From Croceicoccus mobilis (GTDB taxonomy: Bacteria; Pseudomonadota; Alphaproteobacteria; Sphingomonadales; Sphingomonadaceae), in contig NZ_LYWZ01000022.1 in the NCBI RefSeq assembly GCF_001661965.1, forward strand, positions 1-64,000: a stretch of DNA of 64,000 nucleotides, read 5' to 3'. The position numbers were made by a program, and so were the translations under genes. The notes below the pieces were generated by a model. The model ran no database searches. It had not been told where the DNA came from and saw nothing but the letters and a program-made list of their open reading frames with translations. Shown here in pieces: positions 46,344-57,090 of the stretch (its first letter is position 1; every line of letters starts with the position of its first letter).

Positions 46344-47495
46344 TCAGAAGGTGCGGGTCAGCGCGACCGACAGGCGCCAGTCCTGCGGCAACTGGATACC
46401 ATTGAGGTCCTGATAGAGGGGCACGTTGAACTCCACGCCGATCTGCGGCGAAGGGCTGCCGCCAAAGGGCAGCAGCGCGTTGAAGCCAAGCCCCAGCCGC
46501 ACCGTGTCACCGCCGTAATTATCAGGATTGTCGGCGGGCGAAGCGACGCTGAAATCGCTTTCATATTGCCCCTCGATCGCGCCCTTGTGTTCCCACCCCA
46601 GACGGGCGACCGCGCCCACGCGCGGGCTTAATGCATAGCTGGCCCAGCCCGACAGTTTCGCCAGGTCGCCCAGCTGATAGCCGCGCGCGTTCCGGTCCTC
46701 GGCCCGCCATTTATAGCTGCCCTGCGCACCATAGCCGAACGCGCCATCGTGGAAGGAGACGGTGAGCGCAGGCTCGATATCCCATGTCCCGCTGCCGGGC
46801 TGCATCGAATAATGGACGTAATTGCCGCTGTGCCCGCGTTTCGAAACGGATCCGGTCGGCACCCACACGCCAAATGTCGCATGCGCATCCAAACCGGGCC
46901 TGCGCACAAGGCGATAGGAGGCCGAGACCAGCGTATCGGCAAAGCCCTCGGTCGCATGGCTCATCGTCTCGCCATAGCCGAGCATGGAGTGGCCGGTGGA
47001 CATGTCCTCCATCGCCATCGAGTTCATGTCCATCTCGTCCATGCCCGACATCGGGTCGATGCCCTCCATGGTCATGGCGTGGCGCATCCACATCGGCATC
47101 ACCATCAGCGTGATATCCTGCGTCGGCGCATACATCAGGTCGAGCATCACCATGTCCATCGTCATGGACCGCGCCTTCACCGCATAGCCCGCGTCGTAAA
47201 TCGCCTCGTCGCTAATCTTGCCGGTGCCCGACTGGTTCGCGCCGTCGAAACGGTCGCGCTGCCAGCGCAGGCCAATCATGAATTCGCCGCCTTCGTGCAT
47301 GTGGTCGTTCATCAGACCCGCCGTCGGGTGCATCAGCGTCGGTTCGACGACGATGGGTTCACCAGCGGCGATGGCCGCCATGGCGGCGCTATCGGCTGCA
47401 TCGTTGGGGGCCTTGATAGTGTCATCAGCCATGGCGGGCATCGCGGCCGCCATGGCGCAAAGCGCGGCGGTGCCGCGCAGGATCATGCGTTTCAT
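46344..47495 (-). CDS. Met-rich outer-membrane beta-barrel, probably copper-related
   Basis: 383 residues with signal peptide (MKRMILRGTAALCAMAAAMPAMA). After MHEGGEFMIGLRW comes an exceptionally Met-rich stretch (about residues 110-170, including MVMPMWMRHAMTMEG, GMDEMDMNSMAMEDMS) and then alternating beta-strand sequence ending in TRTF. Such Met clusters bind Cu(I); homologous barrels accompany copper-efflux genes. Exact role (export or binding) unknown. Co-directional with a DUF2946 protein 57 bases upstream. Confidence 0.8.
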   Translation of the reverse strand: MKRMILRGTAALCAMAAAMPAMADDTIKAPNDAADSAAMAAIAAGEPIVVEPTLMHPTAGLMNDHMHEGGEFMIGLRWQRDRFDGANQSGTGKISDEAIYDAGYAVKARSMTMDMVMLDLMYAPTQDITLMVMPMWMRHAMTMEGIDPMSGMDEMDMNSMAMEDMSTGHSMLGYGETMSHATEGFADTLVSASYRLVRRPGLDAHATFGVWVPTGSVSKRGHSGNYVHYSMQPGSGTWDIEPALTVSFHDGAFGYGAQGSYKWRAEDRNARGYQLGDLAKLSGWASYALSPRVGAVARLGWEHKGAIEGQYESDFSVASPADNPDNYGGDTVRLGLGFNALLPFGGSPSPQIGVEFNVPLYQDLNGIQLPQDWRLSVALTRTF

Positions 47496-47552
47496 TATGA
47501 ATATAGTCCTGTCTTTTCGCGTGTCTGTTGCCGGCCATGGGCCAGCAGCGGA

Positions 47553-47972
47553 TCAGGCGATGACAGGGGGTGCGCGGCCCGGCGGCCGTTCGCGCGACAG
47601 GCGGGCAAGGATGATTGCCGCGCGCACGGGAATGGCGCGCTGCGCTTCGGGCAAAGGGGGCTGCGGCAGATCGGCGAAGGGAGGCTGCGGCGTATCGACC
47701 GCCAGCGCGGTAAAGGCGCAGGGCGGCGCGTCATGCGGATCGCCGCTGGCCGCCTCGGCCATCTCACCGCCATGCATGGCATGCGCGCTTTGGGGCGCGG
47801 TCACATCACCGAACAGGCGCGCCATGGGCGCATCGGTCGGGCACGGCATCAGCACCGACCCGCCGCCAAGCTCGGCAGGCATCCACCCGGCAGGCACCAG
47901 CGCACGCACCGCAAAGGCAAGCGCCAGCGCGATCCACACGGCATGAAGCCTGCTGTGGCGGAAACCCTCCAT
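47553..47972 (-). CDS. DUF2946-like small membrane or secreted protein
   Basis: 139 residues. N-terminal helix WIALALAFAVRALVPAGWMP, then a Cys/His/Met region (MPCPTDAP, HAMHGGEM, DAPPCAFTAL) and an Arg-rich C-terminus. The LVPAGWMP plus CPxxxP pattern matches the DUF2946 family usually found next to copper proteins. Probably one operon with the Met-rich barrel. Start at 47972. Confidence 0.75.
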   Translation of the reverse strand: MEGFRHSRLHAVWIALALAFAVRALVPAGWMPAELGGGSVLMPCPTDAPMARLFGDVTAPQSAHAMHGGEMAEAASGDPHDAPPCAFTALAVDTPQPPFADLPQPPLPEAQRAIPVRAAIILARLSRERPPGRAPPVIA

Positions 47973-48008
47973 GGCCTGTGCTCTATCCCTGCCGCGGCGA
48001 CGGCTCAA

Positions 48009-48044
48009 GCGGGCAGTTTGTCTCAGGCGGGCAATTTGTCTCAG
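48009..48044. repeat. 18-bp tandem repeat, two copies, downstream of ligA
   Basis: GCGGGCAGTTTGTCTCAG (48009-48026) and GCGGGCAATTTGTCTCAG (48027-48044), one mismatch, 8 bases past the ligA stop and 37 bases before the DUF2946 gene. Confidence 0.9.
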
Positions 48045-48051
48045 GCGGCGC

Positions 48052-50247
<2,196 letters not shown>

Positions 50248-50274
50248 TCAGATGTAAACGGGGGGACTGTTAGC

Positions 50275-50775
50275 ATGATCGACCGGATACTGAAGGCGCT
50301 GATGAGCTTTATCATCGGCGCCATGGCGCTGCTTTATCTTGCCCATAATATCGCCAATGTCGGCGCGGCCTTCGACTTCTTCACCTATACCACCAGCCAT
50401 GCGGATCAGGCCGCCTATCCGGTCACGCTGCTGCCAGTGGCGCCCGCTTGGGCGATCGTGATCGCCATGGCCCTCGTCTTCGCGCTGGAGGGTGCGGCCG
50501 CTGCCGCGTGCATCTATGGTGGCTTCGTCCTGTTTTTCCTGCGCGCGGCCGATGACGAGGCATTCGAGGCAGGCAAGAAATGGGCGAAGATCGGATTGGG
50601 CTGCGCCATTGCCAACTGGTGGGGCCTGTTTCAGGTGATCGCGATCGCCGGGTACCAGCTATGGCAGATGCCGCTGGGCACGGGACCCGATCACGGGTCG
50701 TGGCAATATGGCGCGATGGCAGCGATTTCGCTGATCTATCTCAGCCTGCCGGTGGCAAGACCCGCCGCCGACTGA
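50275..50775 (+). CDS. DUF2165-family membrane protein
   Basis: 166 residues, four helices: LMSFIIGAMALLYLAHNIANV, IVIAMALVFALEGAAAAA, GLGCAIANWWGLFQVIAIAG and GAMAAISLIYLSLPVARPA. RILKALMSFIIG and NWWG fit DUF2165 predicted small integral membrane proteins. Function unknown. GGGGGGA eight bases before the ATG supports the start. Confidence 0.85.
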   Translation: MIDRILKALMSFIIGAMALLYLAHNIANVGAAFDFFTYTTSHADQAAYPVTLLPVAPAWAIVIAMALVFALEGAAAAACIYGGFVLFFLRAADDEAFEAGKKWAKIGLGCAIANWWGLFQVIAIAGYQLWQMPLGTGPDHGSWQYGAMAAISLIYLSLPVARPAAD

Positions 50776-50797
50776 ACGCGCCCGATGATCGGGCAGG

Positions 50798-51513
50798 CTA
50801 CATCGCCTCCTTCACGCCCTTGCGGATCAGCCACCAGTTGACCGGAAAGGCGGTGGCGAACCCTGCCAGCATGGCGACCTGCATGGCCCACCAGAATTCG
50901 GGCGTGTCGACCGGGGCAACGGCGCCAAACGCGGCGCGGAACCAGCCGAACTGGATGATCGCCATCATCCCGTACATGCCCACCTGCCACGAGCTGATGG
51001 AGAATGTGTCGGCCTTGATCGCTTCGCGGATCCCCTCGCCAAAGGAAAGGTCGCGCATGGGCGCGATGGCGAAATACTGGAACACGATGCCGATCCCAAA
51101 GGCGAGGATGAAATCCAGCACCCAGACGGCAAATATCTCCTCGGCAAAGATGCTGCGATAGCCCAGCCACACCGCGATGGCCGGAAAGGCAAAGGCCGCC
51201 CATTCGGCAATAATGTCGCCCAGGGTGCAGCCTGCGCCGCAATGGCTCGCGCCCTTGGCGACCTTGCCCAGACCGGCTGCCGGCCGGCATTGCCCCCGAC
51301 CCCGGATCCATCGGCCCGACCGTGGCGCCAATACAGCCATAGCCACAGCACCGACCCGAACAGACCCGTAAGCGGCCAGACCCAGTTCATCACCGCCATC
51401 TTTTGCGGATGACGGCGAATGTCGAACATGATGATGGCGCTGGAAACAAAGGCGAGGGAAAGCGAGACCATGGCCAGAGCATGCAGCCAGCCGGGAAAAT
51501 CGGGATGGTTCAT
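50798..51513 (-). pseudogene. DUF4396-family membrane protein, frameshifted
   Basis: The N-terminal part (51513 to about 51290) reads MNHPDFPGWLHALAMVSLSL and MNWVWPLTGLFGSVLWLWLYW in one frame. The C-terminal part (about 51280 to 50798) reads KGASHCGAGCTLGDIIAEW, FILAFGIGIVFQYFAIAPM and PVNWWLIRKG in another. Together they make a whole DUF4396 protein. One missing base (or two extra) between about 51265 and 51305 explains the break; runs of C at 51293-51297 and 51300-51303 make a sequencing or slippage error plausible. In related proteins the joint region is variable linker. Confidence 0.8.
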
Positions 51514-51558
51514 GCAGAGGGAATGAGGCTCAGACGACCCGGTTCCATAATGGACCAC

Positions 51559-52001
51559 CTCTTACATATTTTTGCGAATAACTACGTATTAATTAGCCAT
51601 TCGACAGCGACTTATGCATAGTGCCATCAGCAGTAGCCAACCCCTACTGCGCCGGGCGCGGCCCCCGCACCACAAGCCGCGCCCGGCAACAATTCCGTTA
51701 ATAGCTTGTCGATGCGTGACTTTCTGCGTCAGAACGGTTTCTGGCATGGGGCAAAAGCCTGTGCGTGTCGACCGGATTCGCAGGCAGAATCCGATTCGCC
51801 GCGACCAGACGCAAACGGCGATAAATACATATTTTGTATAATTTCAGGCCGTGAATTTCCGCTCGCAGATCATGCATATTGCGGCGATTTGCATGATTTT
51901 AGCGATAGCCGCCGGACAAGCTGACGACACGAACCGTCGTGCCGAAGGGTGAGCCGGAGAGGGCCAAGCCATGCACCTATCTCACGCTCTTTCGCGGGGG
52001 C
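51559..52001. other. AT-richer intergenic region with three inverted repeats
   Basis: About 440 bases without a convincing gene. It holds a perfect 12-bp dyad (GCCGGGCGCGGC 51651-51662 with 51676-51687), CGGATTC-N7-GAATCCG (51773-51793) and ATCATGCA (51869-51876) with TGCATGAT (51890-51897). Base composition is clearly more AT-rich than its surroundings in several stretches. No T-run follows the first stem. May hold a structured RNA. Confidence 0.5.
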
Positions 52002-53129
52002 CTAGGCGCCCTCACCGTCGGCAGGCACTGATTGGGGCCGGGTTTGGGTTTGGGCGTCGCGCTGTTCGCGCAGGATCGTCCAGCTTGACAGGAACAGCCC
52101 CGCAACCACCGGCCCCACCACGATCCCCGTCATGCCAAGGATCGCGATGCCGCCCAGCGTGGTGATCAGGATGATCCAGTCGGGCATGCCGGTGTCCCGG
52201 CCCACCAGGATCGGGCGCAACACATTGTCGGCCATCCCGATGACGAAGACACCCGAAACGACAACCACCACGCCCTGCCAGATCTGCCCCGTCGACAGCA
52301 GCCAGATCGCCACGGGAATCCACGCCAGCGCGGTGCCCACCGCCGGAAGCAGCGACAGGATCGCCATCAACAGGCCGAACAGCAGCGCAGCGGGCACGCC
52401 CGCGATCCAGAAGGTGATCGCGCCCAGCGCGCCCTGCACCAGCCCGACGACCAGCGATCCCTTAATGGTGGCACGCACGACCGCGACGAAGCTGTCAGCC
52501 AGCCGCACGGAGACCGCAGGCGGAAAGGGCAGCGCATCGCGCAATTGCGGGCCCAGCATCTCCCCATCGCGCAGCAGGAAAAAAGTGACGTACAGGCCTA
52601 CGCCGAACGACAGGACAAAGCCCGCGACCCCGCCGCCGATCGCCAGCGCCTGCCGCGCTATCAGCCCGACGCTGGCTTCGATCAGCAATTCGATCCGTTC
52701 CTGGATCGCCTCGAAATCATTATAGCCCGCATTGTCGACCCAGCCCTGCACCCGCGCGGGCAATGCGTCATAGGCCCACTGGAAATAATCGACCGCGTTA
52801 AGCTGCTGCTCCTGCAGCAGGATGTAAAGTTCGGTCGCCTGCCGCACGATCATGATGCCAATGATCAGCAGCGGGATGACGACCGCGAATGTGATGATCA
52901 ACAGGGTCAAAAATGCGGCGCGATTGCGCTTTCCGGGCATGTTCGAATGGATGCGCCGGAACAGCGGCTGGAACATGATCGCAGCCAGCATCGCCCAGAA
53001 CAATGGTGACAGGAATGGCCATGCGATCACGGCCAGCAGCACGGTGATGGCCGCAAGGAACAGCAGGAAGCCGCCGCGCTCCACCCGGTCGGTGCGCAAT
53101 TCGCGCTCCTCTTCGGTCAGTTCCTTCAT
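52002..53129 (-). CDS. AI-2E/PerM-family transporter
   Basis: 375 residues, about eight helices. The order is two helices, a helical cytosolic or periplasmic stretch (ELYILLQEQQLNAVDYFQWAY), then GVGLYVTFFLLRDGEM, LVQGALGAITFWIAGVP, GLLMAILSLLPAVGTALAWIP and GIAILGMTGIVVGPVVAGLFL, which is the AI-2E transporter layout. Physiological substrate unknown. Its start lies 11 bases downstream of the recN stop on the same strand. Confidence 0.9.
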   Translation of the reverse strand: MKELTEEERELRTDRVERGGFLLFLAAITVLLAVIAWPFLSPLFWAMLAAIMFQPLFRRIHSNMPGKRNRAAFLTLLIITFAVVIPLLIIGIMIVRQATELYILLQEQQLNAVDYFQWAYDALPARVQGWVDNAGYNDFEAIQERIELLIEASVGLIARQALAIGGGVAGFVLSFGVGLYVTFFLLRDGEMLGPQLRDALPFPPAVSVRLADSFVAVVRATIKGSLVVGLVQGALGAITFWIAGVPAALLFGLLMAILSLLPAVGTALAWIPVAIWLLSTGQIWQGVVVVVSGVFVIGMADNVLRPILVGRDTGMPDWIILITTLGGIAILGMTGIVVGPVVAGLFLSSWTILREQRDAQTQTRPQSVPADGEGA

Positions 53130-53140
53130 CGCCTGCCCCC

Positions 53141-54829
53141 TCAGACCTTTTCGAGCAGGCGTTCGGCCTGCGCGCGCGCTTCGGGCGTGATTTCCGCGCC
53201 TGAAAGCATGCGGGCGATTTCCTCGACCCGCTCGCCCTTGTCCAGCTGGCGGACGGAGGTGCGAGTGACGATGCCCTGGCTCGATTTCGCGATCATGTAA
53301 TGGCTGCCGCCACGTGCGGCGACCTGCGGGCTGTGGGTGACGGCAAGAAGTTGTCCCGCCGCGCCGGATCCATTGGCCGTGCCGCTCGCCAGCCGCGAAA
53401 GCCTGTCGCCGATGGCATCGGCCACCGCGCCGCCCACCCCGCGGTCGATCTCGTCAAAGATGATGACGGCCGCACCGCCCTCCTCTGCCAGCGCGACTTT
53501 CAGCGCGAGGATGAAGCGGGAGAGTTCCCCGCCCGATGCGATCTTGTTCAGCGGCGCAAAAGGCGCGCCCGGATTGGTCGCGATCATGAATTCGACCGCG
53601 TCGATGCCATGCGCGCCCCAGCGATCTTCGGGCAGGCGCTGGATCGCGGTGCGGAATTTCGCGGCATCGAGCTTCAGCGGCGCCAGCTCTGCCGCGACCG
53701 CCTTGTCCAGCCGCCGCGCCGCTTCCACCCGCGCGGTCGACAGCGTTTCGGCGATCGCGTGGTAATGCGCGCCCGCGTCGAACGCCTTGCGCTTCAATTC
53801 GGCCACGCGCTCGGTGCCATGCTCGATATCGGTGAGCGCGGCCTTCATCTCTTCGAGCTTCGCCGGCAGGGCATCGACCGTGGTGTCGTGTTTCCGCGCG
53901 GCGGCGCGCAGATCGAACAGGCGTTCTTCGGTATCGTCCAGAACCTGCGGGTCGAAGCTCAGCGCCTCGCTTGCGCGGTTCAGCGCCTCTTCCGCCTCAC
54001 CCCCTTCGATCAGCGCGCGGTCCAGCGCCTCCAGCGCCTCACCCAGCGCGGGATGATCCTCGGCAATCCGGTCCAGCTTGCGCGCGGCGCTACGCAATTG
54101 CGCCAGCGGGCCGTCAGAGCCGGTAAAGACATGGCCGAGGTCTTTCAGATCATCGGCCAGCCGCTCGCCCTTTTGCATGTCGGCGCGAGCCAGAGCCAGT
54201 TGCTCCTCCTCGCCCGGCATGGGCCCCAGCTTTTCCAGCTCCTCGACATGCGCTGCCAGCAGTTCCTGCTCGGCTTCCGCATTGGCGATGGCGGCGATGG
54301 CGGCTTCCAGCGCGTCCTCGGCCTTGCGCCAAGCGTTCCATGCCGAAGCCACCTCGCCCTCGTCCATCCCGGCATAGCGGGTGAGAAGCAGGCGATGCCC
54401 GCGCGGGTTCACAAGACCGCGATCGTCATGCTGACCGTGCAATTCGACCAGCGCCGGGGCCAAGGCGCGCAGCACGGCAACGCCAACAGGCTGGCCGTTG
54501 ATGAATGCTTTCGACCCGCCATCTGCCTTTACCTGACGGCGCAATACCAGCGGCTCGCCCGGTTCCATCTCGACGCCGGCATCGTCCAGCACCTCGGTGA
54601 TCAAGGCGGGCATGGGGGTGAATTCGAAAGTCGCGGTCACGCTCGCCTGCGCTTCGCCGGCGCGCACCAGCGATGTTTCGGCGCGGTTCCCCAGCACGAG
54701 ACCCAGCGCATCGAGCAGGATCGACTTGCCCGCCCCCGTCTCGCCCGTAAGCACGCCGAGTCCTGCCGGGAAGGCAAGGTCAAGCGCTTCAATCAGCACG
54801 ATATTGCGGATCTGCAAGCTGGTCAGCAT
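53141..54829 (-). CDS. recN: DNA repair protein RecN
   Basis: 562 residues. SMC-like ATPase in double-strand break repair: Walker A GETGAGKS (29-36), long coiled-coil in the middle, signature LNKIASGGELSRFILALK, Walker B VIIFDEIDRGVGGAVA and VTHSPQVAARGGSHYMI. The start is at 54829. No LexA GTTC-N7-GTTC box was found in the upstream gap. Follows bamD in orientation, but five other genes intervene. Confidence 0.94.
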   Translation of the reverse strand: MLTSLQIRNIVLIEALDLAFPAGLGVLTGETGAGKSILLDALGLVLGNRAETSLVRAGEAQASVTATFEFTPMPALITEVLDDAGVEMEPGEPLVLRRQVKADGGSKAFINGQPVGVAVLRALAPALVELHGQHDDRGLVNPRGHRLLLTRYAGMDEGEVASAWNAWRKAEDALEAAIAAIANAEAEQELLAAHVEELEKLGPMPGEEEQLALARADMQKGERLADDLKDLGHVFTGSDGPLAQLRSAARKLDRIAEDHPALGEALEALDRALIEGGEAEEALNRASEALSFDPQVLDDTEERLFDLRAAARKHDTTVDALPAKLEEMKAALTDIEHGTERVAELKRKAFDAGAHYHAIAETLSTARVEAARRLDKAVAAELAPLKLDAAKFRTAIQRLPEDRWGAHGIDAVEFMIATNPGAPFAPLNKIASGGELSRFILALKVALAEEGGAAVIIFDEIDRGVGGAVADAIGDRLSRLASGTANGSGAAGQLLAVTHSPQVAARGGSHYMIAKSSQGIVTRTSVRQLDKGERVEEIARMLSGAEITPEARAQAERLLEKV

Positions 54830-54928
54830 TTCAAGGCCCAGTATTGCCTGTCATCTCAGGCGATAGCCACCGGTGCGTGCGGCAACGCACAAGTCGCCCC
54901 CAGCTTTTCCACAGCTTTGCCCAGCGCG

Positions 54929-54946
54929 CCGTCACACCCCCGTCAC
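54929..54946 (+). promoter_or_regulatory. Pho-box-like direct repeat upstream of plcP
   Basis: CCGTCAC-ACCC-CCGTCAC, two identical 7-bp repeats with a 4-base spacer, the exact spacing of PhoB boxes. Each half matches CTGTCAC at 6 of 7 positions. Lies 100 bases before the ATG. I see no clear -10 in the expected place. Confidence 0.55.
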
Positions 54947-55046
54947 ATCGCCACCAAACCGCAACACCGGCCTGACATGGCGGCATCAGCACGAAGTTCA
55001 TGTCACTCGCCAAGGGTTTGGCGCAGATCCAAAGGGGGTCCGGACG

Positions 55047-55973
55047 ATGAAACACAATGCCTTTGCACGGAAGCTGATCGAGAACGGCCTGACCACCGCC
55101 ATGCCCATGCCGGGATCGCTGCCCGACTGGCTGAGCCATCCCGAACCGCGCGGCTTTCGCCCCAAACGCAAATATCGCACCGTCTATATCTCCGACGTGC
55201 ATCTGGGAACGAAGGGCTGCAATGCGGGCCTGCTCATCGACTTCCTGTCGGGGATCGAGTGCGAGACGCTCTATCTCGTTGGCGACATCGTCGATGGCTG
55301 GCGGCTGAAAAAGGGCTGGTATTGGCCCGACGAACATAATGAAGTCGTGCGCCGCATATTGAAGATGGCGCACCGGGGCACCCGCGTGATCCTTGTCGCG
55401 GGCAATCATGACGAGATGCTGCGCGCCTATGCCGGCATGCACTTCGGCGGCGTGGAGATCGCGGACGAGGCCATTCATGTCACCGCCGATGGCCGCCGCC
55501 TGCTGGTCACTCACGGCGATGCCTTCGACGGCGTCGTGCTTTATGCCCGCTGGCTCGCGTTTCTGGGTGATAAGGCTTACGAGCTTTTGCTGAAAGCCAA
55601 TGTCGGTTTCAACGCCGCCCGGCGGATGCTGAAGCTCCCGTACTGGTCGCTGTCCGCTTACCTGAAACACCGGGTGAAAAACGTCGTCCAGTTCGTCTGC
55701 GACTATGAAGAGGCCGTCGCCCATGCCGCGCGCGAGATTGGCGTGGATGGCGTGGTCTGCGGCCATATCCACTGCGCCGAAATCCGCCAGATCGGCGACA
55801 TCACCTATTACAATGACGGCGACTGGGTCGAAAGCTGCACCGCTCTGGTCGAGGAAGCCGACGGCGAAATGCGCATCATCGACCACGCAGCCGACATGCG
55901 CGAACGCGAAGCCCGCGCGAAGCTGACGCCTGCGCCAGCGCTCAAGCCGGAGCGCGAGAAAGAGCCCGCCTGA
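55047..55973 (+). CDS. plcP: Calcineurin-like phosphoesterase, PlcP (phospholipase C) type
   Basis: 308 residues. Metallophosphoesterase motifs: DVHLG (D50, H52), GDIVDGW (D80), GNHDE (119-123), HGD (156-158) and GHIH (239-242). Databases usually call this family UDP-2,3-diacylglucosamine diphosphatase, but the YRTVYISDVHLGTKG start and the glycosyltransferase neighbour fit PlcP, which removes phospho-headgroups from phospholipids under phosphate starvation and feeds diacylglycerol to a glycosyltransferase. LpxH-like action on lipid A precursor is the alternative. Stop and next start overlap (TGATG). Confidence 0.82.
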   Translation: MKHNAFARKLIENGLTTAMPMPGSLPDWLSHPEPRGFRPKRKYRTVYISDVHLGTKGCNAGLLIDFLSGIECETLYLVGDIVDGWRLKKGWYWPDEHNEVVRRILKMAHRGTRVILVAGNHDEMLRAYAGMHFGGVEIADEAIHVTADGRRLLVTHGDAFDGVVLYARWLAFLGDKAYELLLKANVGFNAARRMLKLPYWSLSAYLKHRVKNVVQFVCDYEEAVAHAAREIGVDGVVCGHIHCAEIRQIGDITYYNDGDWVESCTALVEEADGEMRIIDHAADMREREARAKLTPAPALKPEREKEPA

Positions 55974-57043
55974 TGCGTATCCTGATCGCCAGCGACGCAT
56001 GGGTGCCGCAGGTCAATGGCGTGGTCCGCACGCTGCAGGAAACGGTCACGCGCCTGCGCGGGCGCGGACATGTGGTTGAGATGCTGACGCCCGACCAGTT
56101 CCTCAGCATGCCGATGCCGTTCTATTCGGAAATCCGTCTGGCGCTGAAACCGGGCGCGGTGGCGGCACGCCGCATCGCCGCCTTCGCGCCCGATATCGTC
56201 CATATCGCGACCGAAGGGCCGATCGGCTGGGCGGCGCGGCGCTGGTGCCTGAAAAACGCCATGCCGTTCACCACCGCGTTCCACACGCGTTTCCCCGATT
56301 ACGCCGCCGTGCGCACAGGGCTGTCGGCGGAGCGTTTCTGGCCGGTCATGCGGCGTTTCCACGCGCCGTCGCGCACCGTGCTGGCCGCCACGCCATCGCT
56401 GCGCGAGGAACTGGCGGGGCGCGGCATCGGTCCGCTGGCGCCATGGTCGCGCGGGATCGATGCCGAGCTGTTCAATGCGCAGGTTACGCCCGATGCCGAA
56501 TTGGCCGCCCTGCCCGGCCCCGTCTTGATCTATGTCGGACGTGTCGCCCCAGAAAAGGGGCTCAACGATTTCCTGGGCTGTGGCCATCCCGGCACCCGCG
56601 TGGTCGTGGGCGATGGCCCGGCATTGCCCACGTTGAAGCAGCGCTATCAGCGGGCCGTATTCACCGGAAAGCTAACCGGTTCAGCCCTTGCCAGTGCCTA
56701 TCGGGCAGCGGATTGCTTCGTGTTTCCCAGCCGGTCGGACACTTTCGGCCTTGTCATGGTGGAGGCATTGGCCTGCGGCGTTCCGGTCGCGGGCTATCCG
56801 GTGCAGGGCCCGATCGACATCGTCGGCCCCGACGGACGCGGCGGATCGGGCGAGCTTGCCCGCCCCATCGGCGCGGTCGACGACGATCTCGACGCCGCCA
56901 TCGCCCGCGCATTGCTGGCGGACCGCACCGACTGCGCCGAATATGGCGCAAGTTATAGCTGGGACGCGGCGACCGATCAGTTCATCGCCGCCTTGGGCTA
57001 TGTGGTGGGGGCAGAACACGTAGACGGCGCGCAGGCGGCGTGA
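55973..57043 (+). CDS. GT4-family glycosyltransferase (Agt-like diacylglycerol glycosyltransferase)
   Basis: 356 residues. GT-B fold: MRILIASDAWVPQVNGVVRTLQ, then IHIATEGPIGWAARRWC (written here VHIATEGP), FHTRFPDYAAVR, WSRGIDAELF, YVGRVAPEKGLNDFL and FPSRSDTFGLVMVEALACG (donor EX7E region). The start overlaps the plcP stop by one base, so the two are co-translated. Next to plcP this family makes glycosyl-diacylglycerol in phosphate starvation (Agt); sugar donor not known here. Otherwise it could be a general mannosyltransferase. Confidence 0.85.
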   Translation: MRILIASDAWVPQVNGVVRTLQETVTRLRGRGHVVEMLTPDQFLSMPMPFYSEIRLALKPGAVAARRIAAFAPDIVHIATEGPIGWAARRWCLKNAMPFTTAFHTRFPDYAAVRTGLSAERFWPVMRRFHAPSRTVLAATPSLREELAGRGIGPLAPWSRGIDAELFNAQVTPDAELAALPGPVLIYVGRVAPEKGLNDFLGCGHPGTRVVVGDGPALPTLKQRYQRAVFTGKLTGSALASAYRAADCFVFPSRSDTFGLVMVEALACGVPVAGYPVQGPIDIVGPDGRGGSGELARPIGAVDDDLDAAIARALLADRTDCAEYGASYSWDAATDQFIAALGYVVGAEHVDGAQAA

Positions 57044-57090
57044 GCCCGCCACCGATTGCAGTTTTGCAGGCGCGGCCATAAGCCTGCCCC

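Noticed and set aside
51614-51924. Two overlapping open frames of about 70 codons in the gap after the DUF4396 gene
   Set aside because: No ribosome site, biased shadow-like composition and overlap with inverted repeats; treated as non-coding.
54830-55046. LexA box for recN
   Set aside because: No GTTC-N7-GTTC or GAAC-N7-GAAC in the upstream gap.
53300-55339. 679-codon open frame on the plus strand
   Set aside because: Antisense of recN running into another frame of plcP; no recognisable domain.
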